A stretch of 64,000 nt of DNA, from positions 186,001 through 250,000 of the forward strand of contig NZ_WYEU01000002.1 of the NCBI RefSeq assembly GCF_015143595.1, given 5' to 3'. The notes under the pieces were generated by a model, which ran no database searches, was not told the DNA's origin, and saw only the letters and a program-made list of their open reading frames with translations. Positions 21,549 through 30,343 of this stretch are shown one piece after another; position 1 is the first letter of the stretch; the number at the start of each line of letters is the position of its first letter. Position numbers and translations under genes: made by a program. This DNA is from Sneathiella sp. P13V-1 (GTDB taxonomy: Bacteria > Pseudomonadota > Alphaproteobacteria > Sneathiellales > Sneathiellaceae).

Positions 21549-21644
21549 TCAGATTCTCCAGGATTGCAAATACTCAATTGAAACTATACATCACACAAAC
21601 ATAAGTCCAAAATTGGGCAAAGGCGAGTTCCGAGAATATATTAG

Positions 21645-23117
21645 ATGAATACCACAATGACAGACCGACAAAAGAATCAACTATCACCCATTCAAAAGAT
21701 TGCAATTGCCGTGCTCTTAAAGATGCTGGTTATTGGGGCGATCGTTTTCTTCGTTGTCACCTCTGTTATGGCAAAGGAAACACGCGTCGTTCCAGCTAAC
21801 AAACAAGAGGTGCAGTTGTCTTACTCACCGCTCGTCAAACAGGCGGCCCCAGCGGTAGTAAACATCTTTACAAGGAAGACAGTTGTTCAAACACAGAGAC
21901 GCTCTCTGTTCAATGATCCTTTCTTTGAACAATTCTTTGGTAGAACGGCTCCTACGAAGAAGAAAAAGAAAACGCAAAATTCCTTGGGGTCAGGTGTGCT
22001 TGTCAGTTCTGACGGAATAGTTGTGACCAACTATCATGTTGTTGCGGGTGCAGATGAAATTACAGTTGCGCTGAATGACAGGCGAGAGTTTGACGCTCAC
22101 CTTATTCTGGAAGACGAGCAAACTGATCTGGCTGTCCTAAAAATTGATCCGGGTAACGAAAAATTCCCATATCTTGAATTCCATAACTCCGATGAATTGG
22201 AAGTCGGTGACCTCGTCCTTGCGATTGGGAATCCCTTTGGTGTCGGGCAAACAGTAACAAGTGGGATCGTTTCGGCGCTTGATCGAAGTGCGGGCGGCAA
22301 GACGAGCATAGAGAATTTCATTCAAACCGATGCCGCGATTAATCCAGGAAACTCTGGCGGTGCTTTGCTGACCATGCAAGGTACTTTGGCTGGGATCAAT
22401 TCAGCCATCTTCAGTAAAAGTGGTGGGTCATTGGGGATCGGTTTTGCGATCCCGTCTAATCTGGTGCAGTCCGTTCTTGAAAACGGTCTGGCGAATGGTC
22501 GGGTCGTTCGCCCTTGGTTAGGGGCTAACGGACAGGCGATAACTCAAGAACTAGCAACCGGGCTTGGGATGGAACGTCCAACGGGTGTTCTGATTAGCAA
22601 TATTTACAAAGGCAGTGCAGCAGACCTCAGTGGTATTCGAATTAATGATGTCGTGGCCAGTATCAATGGCTATGAAGTGGTTGATATGAAATCTGTTCTT
22701 TTCCGTATGTCGACAGGACGGTTGGGAGAGAAAGCAGAGTTTGCTATCATTCGAAATGGTCAGGAGTTGACATTGCAAGTACCGCTGATGGCAGCTCCCA
22801 GAGACCCTGCGCCTTCACCAAAGGTTCTGACAGGACAGCAACCTATGGCGGGTGCCGTTGTCGCCAACCTTTCCCCCGCATTGGCGCAAGATATGAGGAT
22901 GTCCCCCTTCATTAAAGGGGTTGTCGTCACAGATGTACAACGCGGTAGCATTGCTGCACGCCAAGGGTTCCGGAAACGGGATGTCGTAACTGAGATTAAC
23001 GGGCAGAATGTTCTGGAAAACAGTAATGTGCAGGCTATGTTGGATAATGCTGAGGAGGGATGGGAAATCATTCTGCTCAGAAATGGCCGCAAAGCTGTGC
23101 TGAGGCTTTCAAGGTGA
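21645..23117 (+). CDS. degP: Periplasmic Do/DegP-family serine protease
   Basis: HtrA-type protease-chaperone for misfolded envelope proteins. 490 residues. One hydrophobic segment (about 18-42) is a signal peptide or membrane anchor. The trypsin-like domain has a catalytic triad His131 (TNYHVV), Asp161 (TDLAVLK) and Ser237 (GNSGGAL). Two PDZ domains follow (about 290-380 and 410-490). A KKKKK run at 105-109 sits in the loop before the protease core. The mature-domain architecture fits DegP/DegQ; which paralogue cannot be decided. The TGA overlaps the GTG of rarA (GTGA). Confidence 0.93.
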   Translation: MNTTMTDRQKNQLSPIQKIAIAVLLKMLVIGAIVFFVVTSVMAKETRVVPANKQEVQLSYSPLVKQAAPAVVNIFTRKTVVQTQRRSLFNDPFFEQFFGRTAPTKKKKKTQNSLGSGVLVSSDGIVVTNYHVVAGADEITVALNDRREFDAHLILEDEQTDLAVLKIDPGNEKFPYLEFHNSDELEVGDLVLAIGNPFGVGQTVTSGIVSALDRSAGGKTSIENFIQTDAAINPGNSGGALLTMQGTLAGINSAIFSKSGGSLGIGFAIPSNLVQSVLENGLANGRVVRPWLGANGQAITQELATGLGMERPTGVLISNIYKGSAADLSGIRINDVVASINGYEVVDMKSVLFRMSTGRLGEKAEFAIIRNGQELTLQVPLMAAPRDPAPSPKVLTGQQPMAGAVVANLSPALAQDMRMSPFIKGVVVTDVQRGSIAARQGFRKRDVVTEINGQNVLENSNVQAMLDNAEEGWEIILLRNGRKAVLRLSR

Positions 23118-24433
23118 GTGATCTTTTCGCGAGCGATAGTTCAGGTGAATTAGCAGGGGGAGCAGTCCCTCTGGCAGAGAAACTGCGCCCGCGAAAATTG
23201 GAAGAAGTTGTGGGCCAGGATCATCTGCTAGGTAAAGGTGGCACACTTTCACAGATGCTACAAAGCGGGTGGCTGCCTTCACTGATTTTCTGGGGGCCTC
23301 CAGGAACTGGTAAAACAACGATCGCACGATTGCTCGCCGAACAGGCGGATCTTCATTTTGAACAGATATCAGCCGTGTTTTCTGGTGTTGCAGATCTGAA
23401 AAAAGCGTTCGAAGCAGCGAAGCTTAGAAAACAAAATGGCAAGCAAACGTTGCTATTTGTCGATGAGATCCATCGGTTCAACAGATCACAACAAGATGGT
23501 TTTCTCCCATTTGTTGAAAACGGCACAATTACATTGGTCGGTGCAACGACGGAAAACCCATCGTTTGAGCTTAATGGCGCGTTGCTCTCTCGGTGTCAGG
23601 TGTTGGTGCTTGAACGGCATGATGAAAACTCCCTTCGAAAGATCCTGGTCCGCGCTGAAGAAGTTGAAGGGCGTCAGGTGCCGCTTAAGAACGCAGCGAT
23701 TGATAAGTTGATGGATCTGGCTGATGGGGATGGGCGGTTTTTCCTCAATATGGTGGAAACTGTATATCGCAGTGCAGACCATAATCTGGATGTAGAGGAA
23801 CTGATCAAACTCGTCTCCAAACGTGCGCCTGCATACGATAAAGACAAGGAAGGGCATTACAATCTGATCAGCGCCCTTCATAAGTCGTTGCGTGGATCAG
23901 ACGTGGATGCGGCGCTTTACTGGTTTTCCCGAATGATGGATGGCGGTGAAGATCCACTTTATATTGCACGGCGGTTGGTACGTTTTGCGGTTGAGGATAT
24001 TGGCATGGCAGATCCACAGGCATTGGTGCAGGCAAATGCAGCGAAAGAGGCGTATCAGTTCTTGGGAAGTCCAGAAGGCGATCTGGCAATAGGTCAGGCC
24101 GTTATTTATCTCGCGACAGCGCCAAAATCCAATGCGGCTTATGCAGCATTTAAGATGGCCGCAAAATCAGCTCGCAAAAATGGCTCTCACATGCCTCCAA
24201 AACACATCTTGAACGCGCCAACCAATTTGATGAAGGATCTGGGTTATGGAAAAAACTATGCCTATGATCATGACGCAGAAGATGGTTTTTCTGGTCAGAA
24301 TTATTTCCCGGATGAAATGAAGAGGGAAAATTATTATCAGCCAGTGGAACGCGGGTTCGAGAGAGATATCCAGCGCCGCTTGGAATATTGGTCTAATTTA
24401 CGTAGTAAGCGTAACACCGAAGGGGGAAGCTGA
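23114..24433 (+). CDS. rarA: Replication-associated recombination ATPase RarA (MgsA)
   Basis: AAA+ ATPase acting at stalled replication forks. 439 residues from GTG 23114, which overlaps the degP stop by 4 nt. An in-frame ATG at 23060 inside degP gives 18 unconserved residues and is rejected. Walker A GPPGTGKTT at 61-69, Walker B LLFVDEIHRFN, sensor 1 GATTENPSF and the C-terminal MgsA tetramerisation region (NAAYAAFKMAAKSARKN, HMPPKHILNAPT) are present. TGA overlaps the crcB ATG by one base. Confidence 0.95.
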   Translation: MSDLFASDSSGELAGGAVPLAEKLRPRKLEEVVGQDHLLGKGGTLSQMLQSGWLPSLIFWGPPGTGKTTIARLLAEQADLHFEQISAVFSGVADLKKAFEAAKLRKQNGKQTLLFVDEIHRFNRSQQDGFLPFVENGTITLVGATTENPSFELNGALLSRCQVLVLERHDENSLRKILVRAEEVEGRQVPLKNAAIDKLMDLADGDGRFFLNMVETVYRSADHNLDVEELIKLVSKRAPAYDKDKEGHYNLISALHKSLRGSDVDAALYWFSRMMDGGEDPLYIARRLVRFAVEDIGMADPQALVQANAAKEAYQFLGSPEGDLAIGQAVIYLATAPKSNAAYAAFKMAAKSARKNGSHMPPKHILNAPTNLMKDLGYGKNYAYDHDAEDGFSGQNYFPDEMKRENYYQPVERGFERDIQRRLEYWSNLRSKRNTEGGS

Positions 24434-24813
24434 TGTCTATGTATATATCCATTGCCATCGGTGGTGCGCTTGGGGCGTGCGCACGATATGGGGCCGGAAC
24501 CTTGATGCTTCGAATGCTTGGGCCAGGTTACCCATATGGGACATTATTTGTAAATGTGTTCGGATCAATACTAATGGGCTTGCTTATTGAGTATATGGCC
24601 CTTAAATGGTCTCCATCCCCCGAAGTTCGGTCTTTACTGGTGACCGGCTTCCTTGGGGCTTTTACGACATTTTCGACCTTCTCGCTGGATGTTGCACTCC
24701 AAGTCCAGAAAGGGGAGTATCTGATGGCAGGTGGATATATCCTGCTATCTGTTATTTTATCAATTGCCGGATTATTTGCCGGCCTTAACCTGATGCGGGT
24801 TTTAATTGGATGA
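24433..24813 (+). CDS. crcB: Fluoride channel/exporter CrcB (Fluc)
   Basis: Dual-topology dimeric channel exporting fluoride. 126 residues, four hydrophobic segments. GGALGACARYG, NVFGSILMGLL and GFLGAFTTFSTFSLD are the family motifs, with the Asn and Phe-box residues in place. It has no fluoride riboswitch because it is embedded in the operon, with a one-base overlap upstream and a 4-nt ATGA overlap with rluC downstream. A second ATG at 24439 could be the start. Confidence 0.95.
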   Translation: MSMYISIAIGGALGACARYGAGTLMLRMLGPGYPYGTLFVNVFGSILMGLLIEYMALKWSPSPEVRSLLVTGFLGAFTTFSTFSLDVALQVQKGEYLMAGGYILLSVILSIAGLFAGLNLMRVLIG

Positions 24814-25808
24814 GTAGAGTTCAACATATCGAAGTCACCGCAGGTGAGGCGGATCAACGCCTTGATAAATGGTTTAAGGCTCATTTCCCTGGTGTCTCTC
24901 AGGGGCAACTGGAAAAGTATCTTCGCAAAGGTGAAGTGCGCGTTGACAAAAAACGCGTGAAATCCAATGTTCGACTTGAAGCAGGGCAACTGGTTCGGGT
25001 GCCTCCGCTAGGCGATGAAGCGTTTAAGCCCACGCAAGCACAGAAAAGAACAAAGCAAAAAGACCATGAATTGACGGATCGGGATATCGCCGAGATCCGT
25101 CAAATGATCCTGCATATGGATGATGATGTGATCGTGCTCAATAAACCTGCAGGCCTTCCCGTGCAGGGGGGCAGCGGGCAGTCCCGTCATGTTGATGGTT
25201 TGTTGGATGGTTTGCGATTTGATTATGATGAACGCCCGCGTCTTATTCACCGCCTGGATAAAGATACTTCTGGTGTGTTGGTGATCGGTAGAACACGCCT
25301 AGCTGCAAAACATTTGGCCGAAGCTTTCAAAAAACGGACGACACGCAAAATCTACTGGGCATTGGTCGCGGGTGTACCAAGACCTGCTCAAGCAACCATT
25401 TCCTATAACCTAAGTAAAGTGCCGACAATTGCGGGCGAGAAAGTTGTCGTGGATCGTGACGGTCAAACTGCGATCAGTGACTATTCCGTTGTAGCCAATG
25501 CAGGAACAAAAGCGGCTTGGGTTGCGTTGAAACCGCTTACAGGCCGCACCCATCAGCTTCGTGCTCATTGTGCTGCTATTGAGACCCCAATTGTCGGTGA
25601 CGGCAAATATGGCGGCTCTGAAGCATTTCTAGATGGAGCGATCTCGAAAAATATGCATCTTCACGCACGAGAGATTACAATCAGCCATCCTAAAGGTGGA
25701 GATCTGACTGTCGTTGCGCCGCTGGGACAGCATATGAAAGCCACCTGGAAGCTGCTCGATTTTCATGAAAACGACTATGAAGATCCTTTTGAAGAACAAG
25801 GTTGGTAA
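24810..25808 (+). CDS. rluC: 23S rRNA pseudouridine synthase, RluC/RluD family
   Basis: Converts specific uridines of 23S rRNA to pseudouridine. 332 residues. An N-terminal S4 RNA-binding domain (about 12-75) is followed by the PsuI catalytic domain with HRLDKDTSGVLV, where the Asp is catalytic, and LKPLTGRTHQLRAH. The RluC versus RluD target set cannot be read from sequence, but in alphaproteobacteria this gene often stands near HAD and ATP12 genes as here. Last gene of the degP-rarA-crcB-rluC run. Confidence 0.88.
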   Translation: MSRVQHIEVTAGEADQRLDKWFKAHFPGVSQGQLEKYLRKGEVRVDKKRVKSNVRLEAGQLVRVPPLGDEAFKPTQAQKRTKQKDHELTDRDIAEIRQMILHMDDDVIVLNKPAGLPVQGGSGQSRHVDGLLDGLRFDYDERPRLIHRLDKDTSGVLVIGRTRLAAKHLAEAFKKRTTRKIYWALVAGVPRPAQATISYNLSKVPTIAGEKVVVDRDGQTAISDYSVVANAGTKAAWVALKPLTGRTHQLRAHCAAIETPIVGDGKYGGSEAFLDGAISKNMHLHAREITISHPKGGDLTVVAPLGQHMKATWKLLDFHENDYEDPFEEQGW

Positions 25809-25836
25809 GAATTTTTGGTGAGGTGCCGCTTTTGGC

Positions 25837-25864
25837 TTGACTAATCAGCGGCTTTGGATAACTT
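25837..25864 (+). promoter_or_regulatory. Putative leuL-leuA promoter
   Basis: TTGACT (25837-25842) is followed after 16 nt by TAACTT (25859-25864); alternative -10 registers GATAAC or ATAACT give 14-15 nt. With the 16-nt register, transcription would start around 25870-25872, right at the ATG of the leader peptide. Confidence 0.5.
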
Positions 25865-25871
25865 TTCCGTC

Positions 25872-25928
25872 ATGACGTACACAAATCGACTACTAGGACT
25901 ACTACGACTTACTAGCCCGGTACTATAA
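25872..25928 (+). CDS. leuL: leuA leader peptide (transcription attenuator)
   Basis: An 18-codon ORF MTYTNRLLGLLRLTSPVL with six Leu, five encoded by CTA (25890, 25893, 25899, 25902, 25923) and one by CTT. CTA is rarely used in the other genes of this window, which favour CTG and CTT. Clusters of rare codons for the pathway end product ahead of a biosynthetic gene are the hallmark of ribosome-mediated attenuation: when charged tRNA-Leu is scarce, the ribosome stalls and changes folding downstream. There is no Shine-Dalgarno before the ATG. The peptide ends 280 nt before leuA. Too short for routine ORF callers. Confidence 0.85.
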   Translation: MTYTNRLLGLLRLTSPVL

Positions 25929-25939
25929 GAAGTGCCGGG
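25916..25939 (+). promoter_or_regulatory. Hairpin at the end of leuL, part of the attenuator
   Basis: CCCGGTACT (25917-25924 region) pairs with AGTGCCGGG (25931-25939) with one G-U pair and a 6-nt loop. The 5' arm lies in the last leader codons, so a ribosome stalled at the Leu codons or terminating at the TAA would affect it. Strand 1:2 or pause hairpin by analogy. Confidence 0.5.
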
Positions 25940-25994
25940 GCGAATGGTGTCCTTTTCCTAAAACGTCGATTGAGAAACAGAATGTACACAGACC

Positions 25995-26011
25995 AGACCA
26001 AGCGGTCTTTT
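25995..26011 (+). terminator. Candidate weak attenuator terminator in the leuA leader
   Basis: AGACC (25995-25999), loop AAGC, GGTCT (26004-26008), then TTT. Only 5 bp, so marginal. The rest of the leader (26012-26208) has a perfect palindrome TGTTGCAACA (26140-26149) and a GCGCCT/AGGCGC hairpin (26169-26174 with 26179-26184) close to the leuA SD, but no stronger T-tailed stem. I see no other gene in 25929-26208. Confidence 0.3.
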
Positions 26012-26208
26012 CAATCAAATCAAAAACAAGAAACAGCAACAGAGAAACGGCAGGACGGCTTTATCAGTTCGTTCGGGGGGCTCTCTCGACTTATTTGCGG
26101 TCATTTGGCTGCTTGATGCGCTGAATGCCCGATAAGACATGTTGCAACAGAATTTGATATGACATTTCGCGCCTTGGAAGGCGCATCGTGAAATTTGAGG
26201 AAACGAAA

Positions 26209-27879
26209 ATGAGTTTTACGCCTGGTAATAAGTATGTGGCATTTCCACCGATTGATTTGCCCGACCGTCAATGGCCATCAAAAGTAATTGATAAAGCGCC
26301 GATCTGGTGCAGTGTTGATCTGCGAGATGGTAACCAAGCATTGGTTGAGCCAATGGGACACGAGCGTAAGCTGCGTATGTTCCGCCACTTGGTTCAACTG
26401 GGCTTTAAGGAAATCGAAGTAGGTTTCCCATCAGCTTCTCAGACAGATTTTGATTTTGTTCGTTATCTGATCGACAACAACGAAATCCCATCCGGTGTTA
26501 AAATTCAGGTTTTGACCCAATCCCGTGAAGAATTGATCCGCCGTACCTTTGAGGCTATTGACGGCTGCGAAGAAGCGATTGTTCACCTCTACAACTCTAC
26601 GTCTACTTTGCAGCGCCGTGTGGTGTTTAATCAGGATCGCGAAGGCATCAAGCAGATTGCCATCGAAGGCGCGAAGCTGGTTCGTAAACTGGCGGATGAG
26701 ATGACCACGACAAAGGTCCAGATGGAGTATTCACCAGAAAGCTTCACACAAACCGAGCTGGATTATGCCTGTGAAGTCTGTACGGCTGTGATGGAGATCT
26801 GGAAACCAACGGTCGATAACAAGATCATCTTCAACCTACCTGCGACAGTTGAAGTAGCTGCGCCTAATGTTTACGCAGACCAGATCGAATGGATGCACCG
26901 CAATCTGCCAGAGCGTGAAAAAATCATCCTGTCATTGCACCCGCATAATGACCGGGGTACAGGTGTCGCCGCCGCTGAATTCGGTATCATGGCCGGTGCA
27001 GATCGTGTTGAAGGTACTTTGTTTGGTAATGGTGAGCGTACAGGTAACGTGGACGTGGTGAACATTGCGATGAATATGTACACCCAAGGCGTGAACCCTG
27101 AACTGGATTTCAGTAACATCAACGAAGTTGTTCGCACTGTTGAATACTGTAATCAGCTGCCCGTTCATCCGCGCCATCCATATGGTGGTGAGTTGGTATT
27201 TACAGCTTTCTCCGGCTCTCATCAGGATGCGATTAAGAAGGGCTTTGAAGCCATCAAAAAATCCAACTCAGAGCTTTGGGAAATTCCCTACCTGCCAATT
27301 GATCCGCAAGATCTGGGGCGTAACTATGATGCTGTGATCCGCGTAAATAGTCAGTCTGGTAAGGGTGGTGTTGCCTATCTTTTGCAGGAAGATTATGGCA
27401 TTGAACTGCCGCGTATGCTGCAGGTTGAGTTCAGTAAGGTTATTCAGAACATCACTGACGAGACAGGTAAGGAATTGTCTTCAGAGTTTATCTACGAGAC
27501 TTTCACTAAGGAATATCTGGATGCATCTGGTGTTGTCGATTTTGTCAATCACCAGACGACAGTCGATGCCCATGCCTCCGAGCGTCGTATCCTGAAAGCG
27601 ACTGTTTCGCAAAATGGCGAAACTCGTGAAATCACAGGTGAGGGCACGGGCCCAATTGATGCTTATATGAACGCGCTCTCCAAAGAACTGGGTGTAGAAT
27701 TAACGGTAAATGATTACCGCGAACATACAACAGGTTTTGGCGCTGATGCGGTTGCCATGGCGTATGTTGAGATGCGTGATAAAGACGGCGAGCCTGTTTT
27801 CGGTGTGGGACGTCATGCGAATATCGTAACAGCTTCGCTGAAGGCGATCACAAGTGCGGTTAATCGCGCGGCCAAGTAA
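26209..27879 (+). CDS. leuA: 2-isopropylmalate synthase, long (type 2) form
   Basis: First committed step of leucine synthesis: acetyl-CoA plus 2-oxoisovalerate gives 2-isopropylmalate. 556 residues from ATG 26209, 7 nt after GAGGA; an in-frame GTG at 26188 is upstream of the SD. The HMGL-like catalytic barrel starts with VDLRDGNQAL and contains the metal site HPHNDRGTG. The C-terminal LeuA regulatory domain (about 430-556) should bind leucine for feedback inhibition. The Trp-Cys-Ser preceding VDLRDGNQ and the overall length match the actinobacterial/fungal-like LeuA2 group. Regulation by attenuation is indicated by the Leu-rich leader. Confidence 0.95.
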   Translation: MSFTPGNKYVAFPPIDLPDRQWPSKVIDKAPIWCSVDLRDGNQALVEPMGHERKLRMFRHLVQLGFKEIEVGFPSASQTDFDFVRYLIDNNEIPSGVKIQVLTQSREELIRRTFEAIDGCEEAIVHLYNSTSTLQRRVVFNQDREGIKQIAIEGAKLVRKLADEMTTTKVQMEYSPESFTQTELDYACEVCTAVMEIWKPTVDNKIIFNLPATVEVAAPNVYADQIEWMHRNLPEREKIILSLHPHNDRGTGVAAAEFGIMAGADRVEGTLFGNGERTGNVDVVNIAMNMYTQGVNPELDFSNINEVVRTVEYCNQLPVHPRHPYGGELVFTAFSGSHQDAIKKGFEAIKKSNSELWEIPYLPIDPQDLGRNYDAVIRVNSQSGKGGVAYLLQEDYGIELPRMLQVEFSKVIQNITDETGKELSSEFIYETFTKEYLDASGVVDFVNHQTTVDAHASERRILKATVSQNGETREITGEGTGPIDAYMNALSKELGVELTVNDYREHTTGFGADAVAMAYVEMRDKDGEPVFGVGRHANIVTASLKAITSAVNRAAK

Positions 27880-27898
27880 ATTCCATGTGAATTGATGG

Positions 27899-27926
27899 AA
27901 AAGCCCGGTTTATACCGGGCTTTTTT
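27899..27926. terminator. Terminator after leuA
   Basis: AAAAGCCCGGT (27899-27909) pairs with ACCGGGCTTTT (27914-27924), loop TTAT, followed by further T. It overlaps the 3' end of the convergent transporter gene (ends 27910), so the A-rich/T-rich arms may serve both directions. Confidence 0.88.
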
Positions 27927-28854
27927 GTGTGTTCTTTTTAAGCAAACGTCCGTCAATAATCAGTAATCCAAGTCCGATGACGATCATGCCCAAGATCATT
28001 TGAACCGTCACTTCTTCTGAAAGAAACAGATATCCCATCAAAATTGCGCTTACAGGAATAACAAGAGTAACCAATGAAGCGTTTGTCGCTCCGGCAGAAC
28101 TTATGAGGTGGAAATAGAGAATGTAAGCAAGAGCAGTGCTCAGCAGTGCCAAACCTGCCAGCGCGACATATACATGTAAAGAGAGTTCCGTTGCAAAAGC
28201 CCAAGGTTGGTCCATTACAAGCATGATGGGCAACATCATAATGCTACTTGCGCATAATTGACCTGCCGCAGTGACAATTGGCGGTAGTCCGGATTTGCTA
28301 ACGCGCCGCGTGTAAACAACACCAAACCCATAACAAAGCGTTGCAATGAGAACCGCAATCTGACCGATGACCTGATCCCCGGTAAAGCCAACTGTTCCGA
28401 TTGTTGGCCCTAAAAGGATTGCGACACCGGCAATACCAAACATAATCCCGGATATGCGGCGAGGGCCTAACCTTTCTGCCTCTTCCCGACTAAAGAAATG
28501 AGCAACAAGCGCAGTAAAAAGAGGAGTGGTTGCGTTCAAGACCGATGCCAACCCACTGGATATCATGGTTTGTCCGGAAACAATGAGGCAGAAGGGGATC
28601 AGATTATTCAATAGCCCCATGATGATAAAAGCGAACAGAAGATCTTTGTCCGTGGGGAAACTTATGCCTCTGATCTTGAGAATGATCAGAAGTGCAATAG
28701 CCGCCAGAAAAACACGGCTAAAGACAACAGTTATCACTGGTATCTGTTGCAGGGCGACACCGTTAAAGAAAAAAGAGCCGCCCCAAAGAACGGAGAGTAA
28801 CAGAAGTAGAGCCCATTGCAGGAGGCTCATGGAGGCCGAAGACGAATTAGTCAT
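27910..28854 (-). CDS. EamA/DMT-superfamily inner-membrane transporter
   Basis: Probable metabolite exporter, substrate unknown. 314 residues with ten predicted membrane helices arranged as two EamA repeats (about 12-150 and 160-300). LSVLWGGSFFFNGVAL is the typical first helix. The second repeat ends with the conserved LFLSEEVTVQMILGMIVIGLG pattern (read as LFLSEEVT and GMIVIGLG). Convergent with leuA, whose terminator it overlaps by 12 nt. Same strand as the GST gene, 82 nt apart. Confidence 0.9.
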   Translation of the reverse strand: MTNSSSASMSLLQWALLLLLSVLWGGSFFFNGVALQQIPVITVVFSRVFLAAIALLIILKIRGISFPTDKDLLFAFIIMGLLNNLIPFCLIVSGQTMISSGLASVLNATTPLFTALVAHFFSREEAERLGPRRISGIMFGIAGVAILLGPTIGTVGFTGDQVIGQIAVLIATLCYGFGVVYTRRVSKSGLPPIVTAAGQLCASSIMMLPIMLVMDQPWAFATELSLHVYVALAGLALLSTALAYILYFHLISSAGATNASLVTLVIPVSAILMGYLFLSEEVTVQMILGMIVIGLGLLIIDGRLLKKNTQKSPV

Positions 28855-28936
28855 GTTTGATCATTCCAGGAATACAGAGTTCGAGTATCAGCAAGCGCGA
28901 GAAGACAGTCTTCCCGCTTTCCGATTAGCAATCTGA

Positions 28937-29539
28937 TTATTTGCTGGTGATCAACTTATGATTTGCTTGATTGCGAACGCGGTTCATCCAATTTCCAATG
29001 GCTGGATACCGGGAAAGGTCAAAGCCGCCCTCATCTGCCACATGGGTATAGGCGTAGAGACAGATATCCGCTATGGTATATTTATTGGCGACAAGGTAGT
29101 CATGGTGGTTAAGCCGTTTTTCCATGATATCGAGCGCTTTGTAACCACCTTCCATCTTTTGCGGCAGCATGGCCTTTTGCTGCTCGTTTGGGCCGCCATG
29201 AGTTTGCCAGAAACGGACAACAGCAACGTTTGGCTCGTGACTATATTGTTCAAAAAACATCCACTCCAGAACACGGGCACGGTCAAGACGATCTGTGGGA
29301 AGAAATTCAGTGCCTTCCGCCAGATACATTAAGATAGCGTTGGATTCGGTTAGTGTTTCACCGGAATCCAGAACCAGTGTTGGAATTTTCCCATTTGGAT
29401 TGATCGAAAGGAAATCCTCTGTCTGGGTTTCACCTTTCAGGATATCCAACTCAGTTAAGTCGTAATCCACCCCTAACTGAGAGAGGAGTAAGCGCACTTT
29501 ATACCCGTTACCAGATGGTAAGAAATCGTACAGTTTCAT
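28937..29539 (-). CDS. Glutathione S-transferase family protein
   Basis: Cytosolic GST fold, substrate unknown. 200 residues. The N-terminal thioredoxin-like domain (1-80) has LPSGNGYKVRLLLSQLG and the glutathione-binding NPNGKIPTLV and ESNAIL. The all-helical C-terminal domain ends with the GST_C-type YTIADICLYAYTHVA. Divergent from the HAD phosphatase gene with 120 nt between them. Confidence 0.9.
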   Translation of the reverse strand: MKLYDFLPSGNGYKVRLLLSQLGVDYDLTELDILKGETQTEDFLSINPNGKIPTLVLDSGETLTESNAILMYLAEGTEFLPTDRLDRARVLEWMFFEQYSHEPNVAVVRFWQTHGGPNEQQKAMLPQKMEGGYKALDIMEKRLNHHDYLVANKYTIADICLYAYTHVADEGGFDLSRYPAIGNWMNRVRNQANHKLITSK

Positions 29540-29659
29540 TCTTAAATCCTTTTGTCGATTTCCTGTCCCTTTTTTCCCGCAGCGATAATGACCTAAAGTT
29601 CCTGTGATGGGAAAGCAAATTTTGCTACAAGAAGTCGAATTAATGCAAAGGAGATCATT

Positions 29660-30328
29660 GTGGGAAGTTCCCCCCTTAAATTAGTCGTTTTTGATTGCGA
29701 TGGGACGCTGGTGGATAGTCAGCACAATATTATAACCTGTATGGAGGCCTCGTTTAAATCTAACGGCCTTGTTGCGCCCAATGCAGATAAAGTTCGGGGA
29801 ATTATTGGTCTCAATCTGGACCGGGCGATTTATCACCTGATGGAAGAAAAAGAAGATCGAGAATTACTTGGTCGTCTGGTGGACGGCTATAAACAAGCGT
29901 TTTTCGAAAACCGTCTGAAAGATGAGCACCATGAGCCGCTTTATGAAGGGGTCCTGGAAACTTTAGAGAAGCTTGCGAGCCAAAATATACTCATGGCCGT
30001 TGCAACAGGCAAATCTTTGCGCGGGTTGAACGCAGTCGTTGAGAAGCACGGCTTGCATGACTATTTCACCTCCCTTCAAACTCCTGACCACAATCCAGGT
30101 AAACCTCATCCGCAAATGGCTTATTCTGCGATGGAAGCCGTGGGGGCTGATCCGGCACACACCTACATGGTCGGAGATACCAGTTACGATATGCAGTTGG
30201 CGAAGAATGCCGGTATCCACGCAATTGGAGTGGAGTGGGGCTATCATGACAACGATACCCTCTCTCAAACTGGCGCGGATCACTTGATTAGCGTGGCCGA
30301 TGAATTAATTCCCATCGTAAGCGGTTAA
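29660..30328 (+). CDS. HAD-IA family phosphatase, phosphoglycolate-phosphatase-like
   Basis: Haloacid-dehalogenase-type hydrolase. 222 residues from GTG 29660, preceded by AAAGGAGATCATT. Motif I DCDGTLVDS, motif II Thr in AVATGKS, motif III Lys in PGKPHP and motif IV VGDTSYDMQLAKNAG are intact. The cap domain of about 70 residues fits subfamily IA. The neighbourhood (rluC nearby, then ATP12) is common in alphaproteobacteria. Actual substrate unknown. Confidence 0.88.
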   Translation: MGSSPLKLVVFDCDGTLVDSQHNIITCMEASFKSNGLVAPNADKVRGIIGLNLDRAIYHLMEEKEDRELLGRLVDGYKQAFFENRLKDEHHEPLYEGVLETLEKLASQNILMAVATGKSLRGLNAVVEKHGLHDYFTSLQTPDHNPGKPHPQMAYSAMEAVGADPAHTYMVGDTSYDMQLAKNAGIHAIGVEWGYHDNDTLSQTGADHLISVADELIPIVSG

Positions 30329-30343
30329 AGTCAGCAGAAATAC

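Noticed and set aside
24400-24440. Fluoride riboswitch before crcB
   Set aside because: crcB starts inside the rarA stop codon with no room for a leader, and no riboswitch core is seen upstream.
28526-29332. Plus-strand frames opposite the EamA transporter and the GST
   Set aside because: Both minus-strand genes are clear family members, and the opposing translations show no domain.
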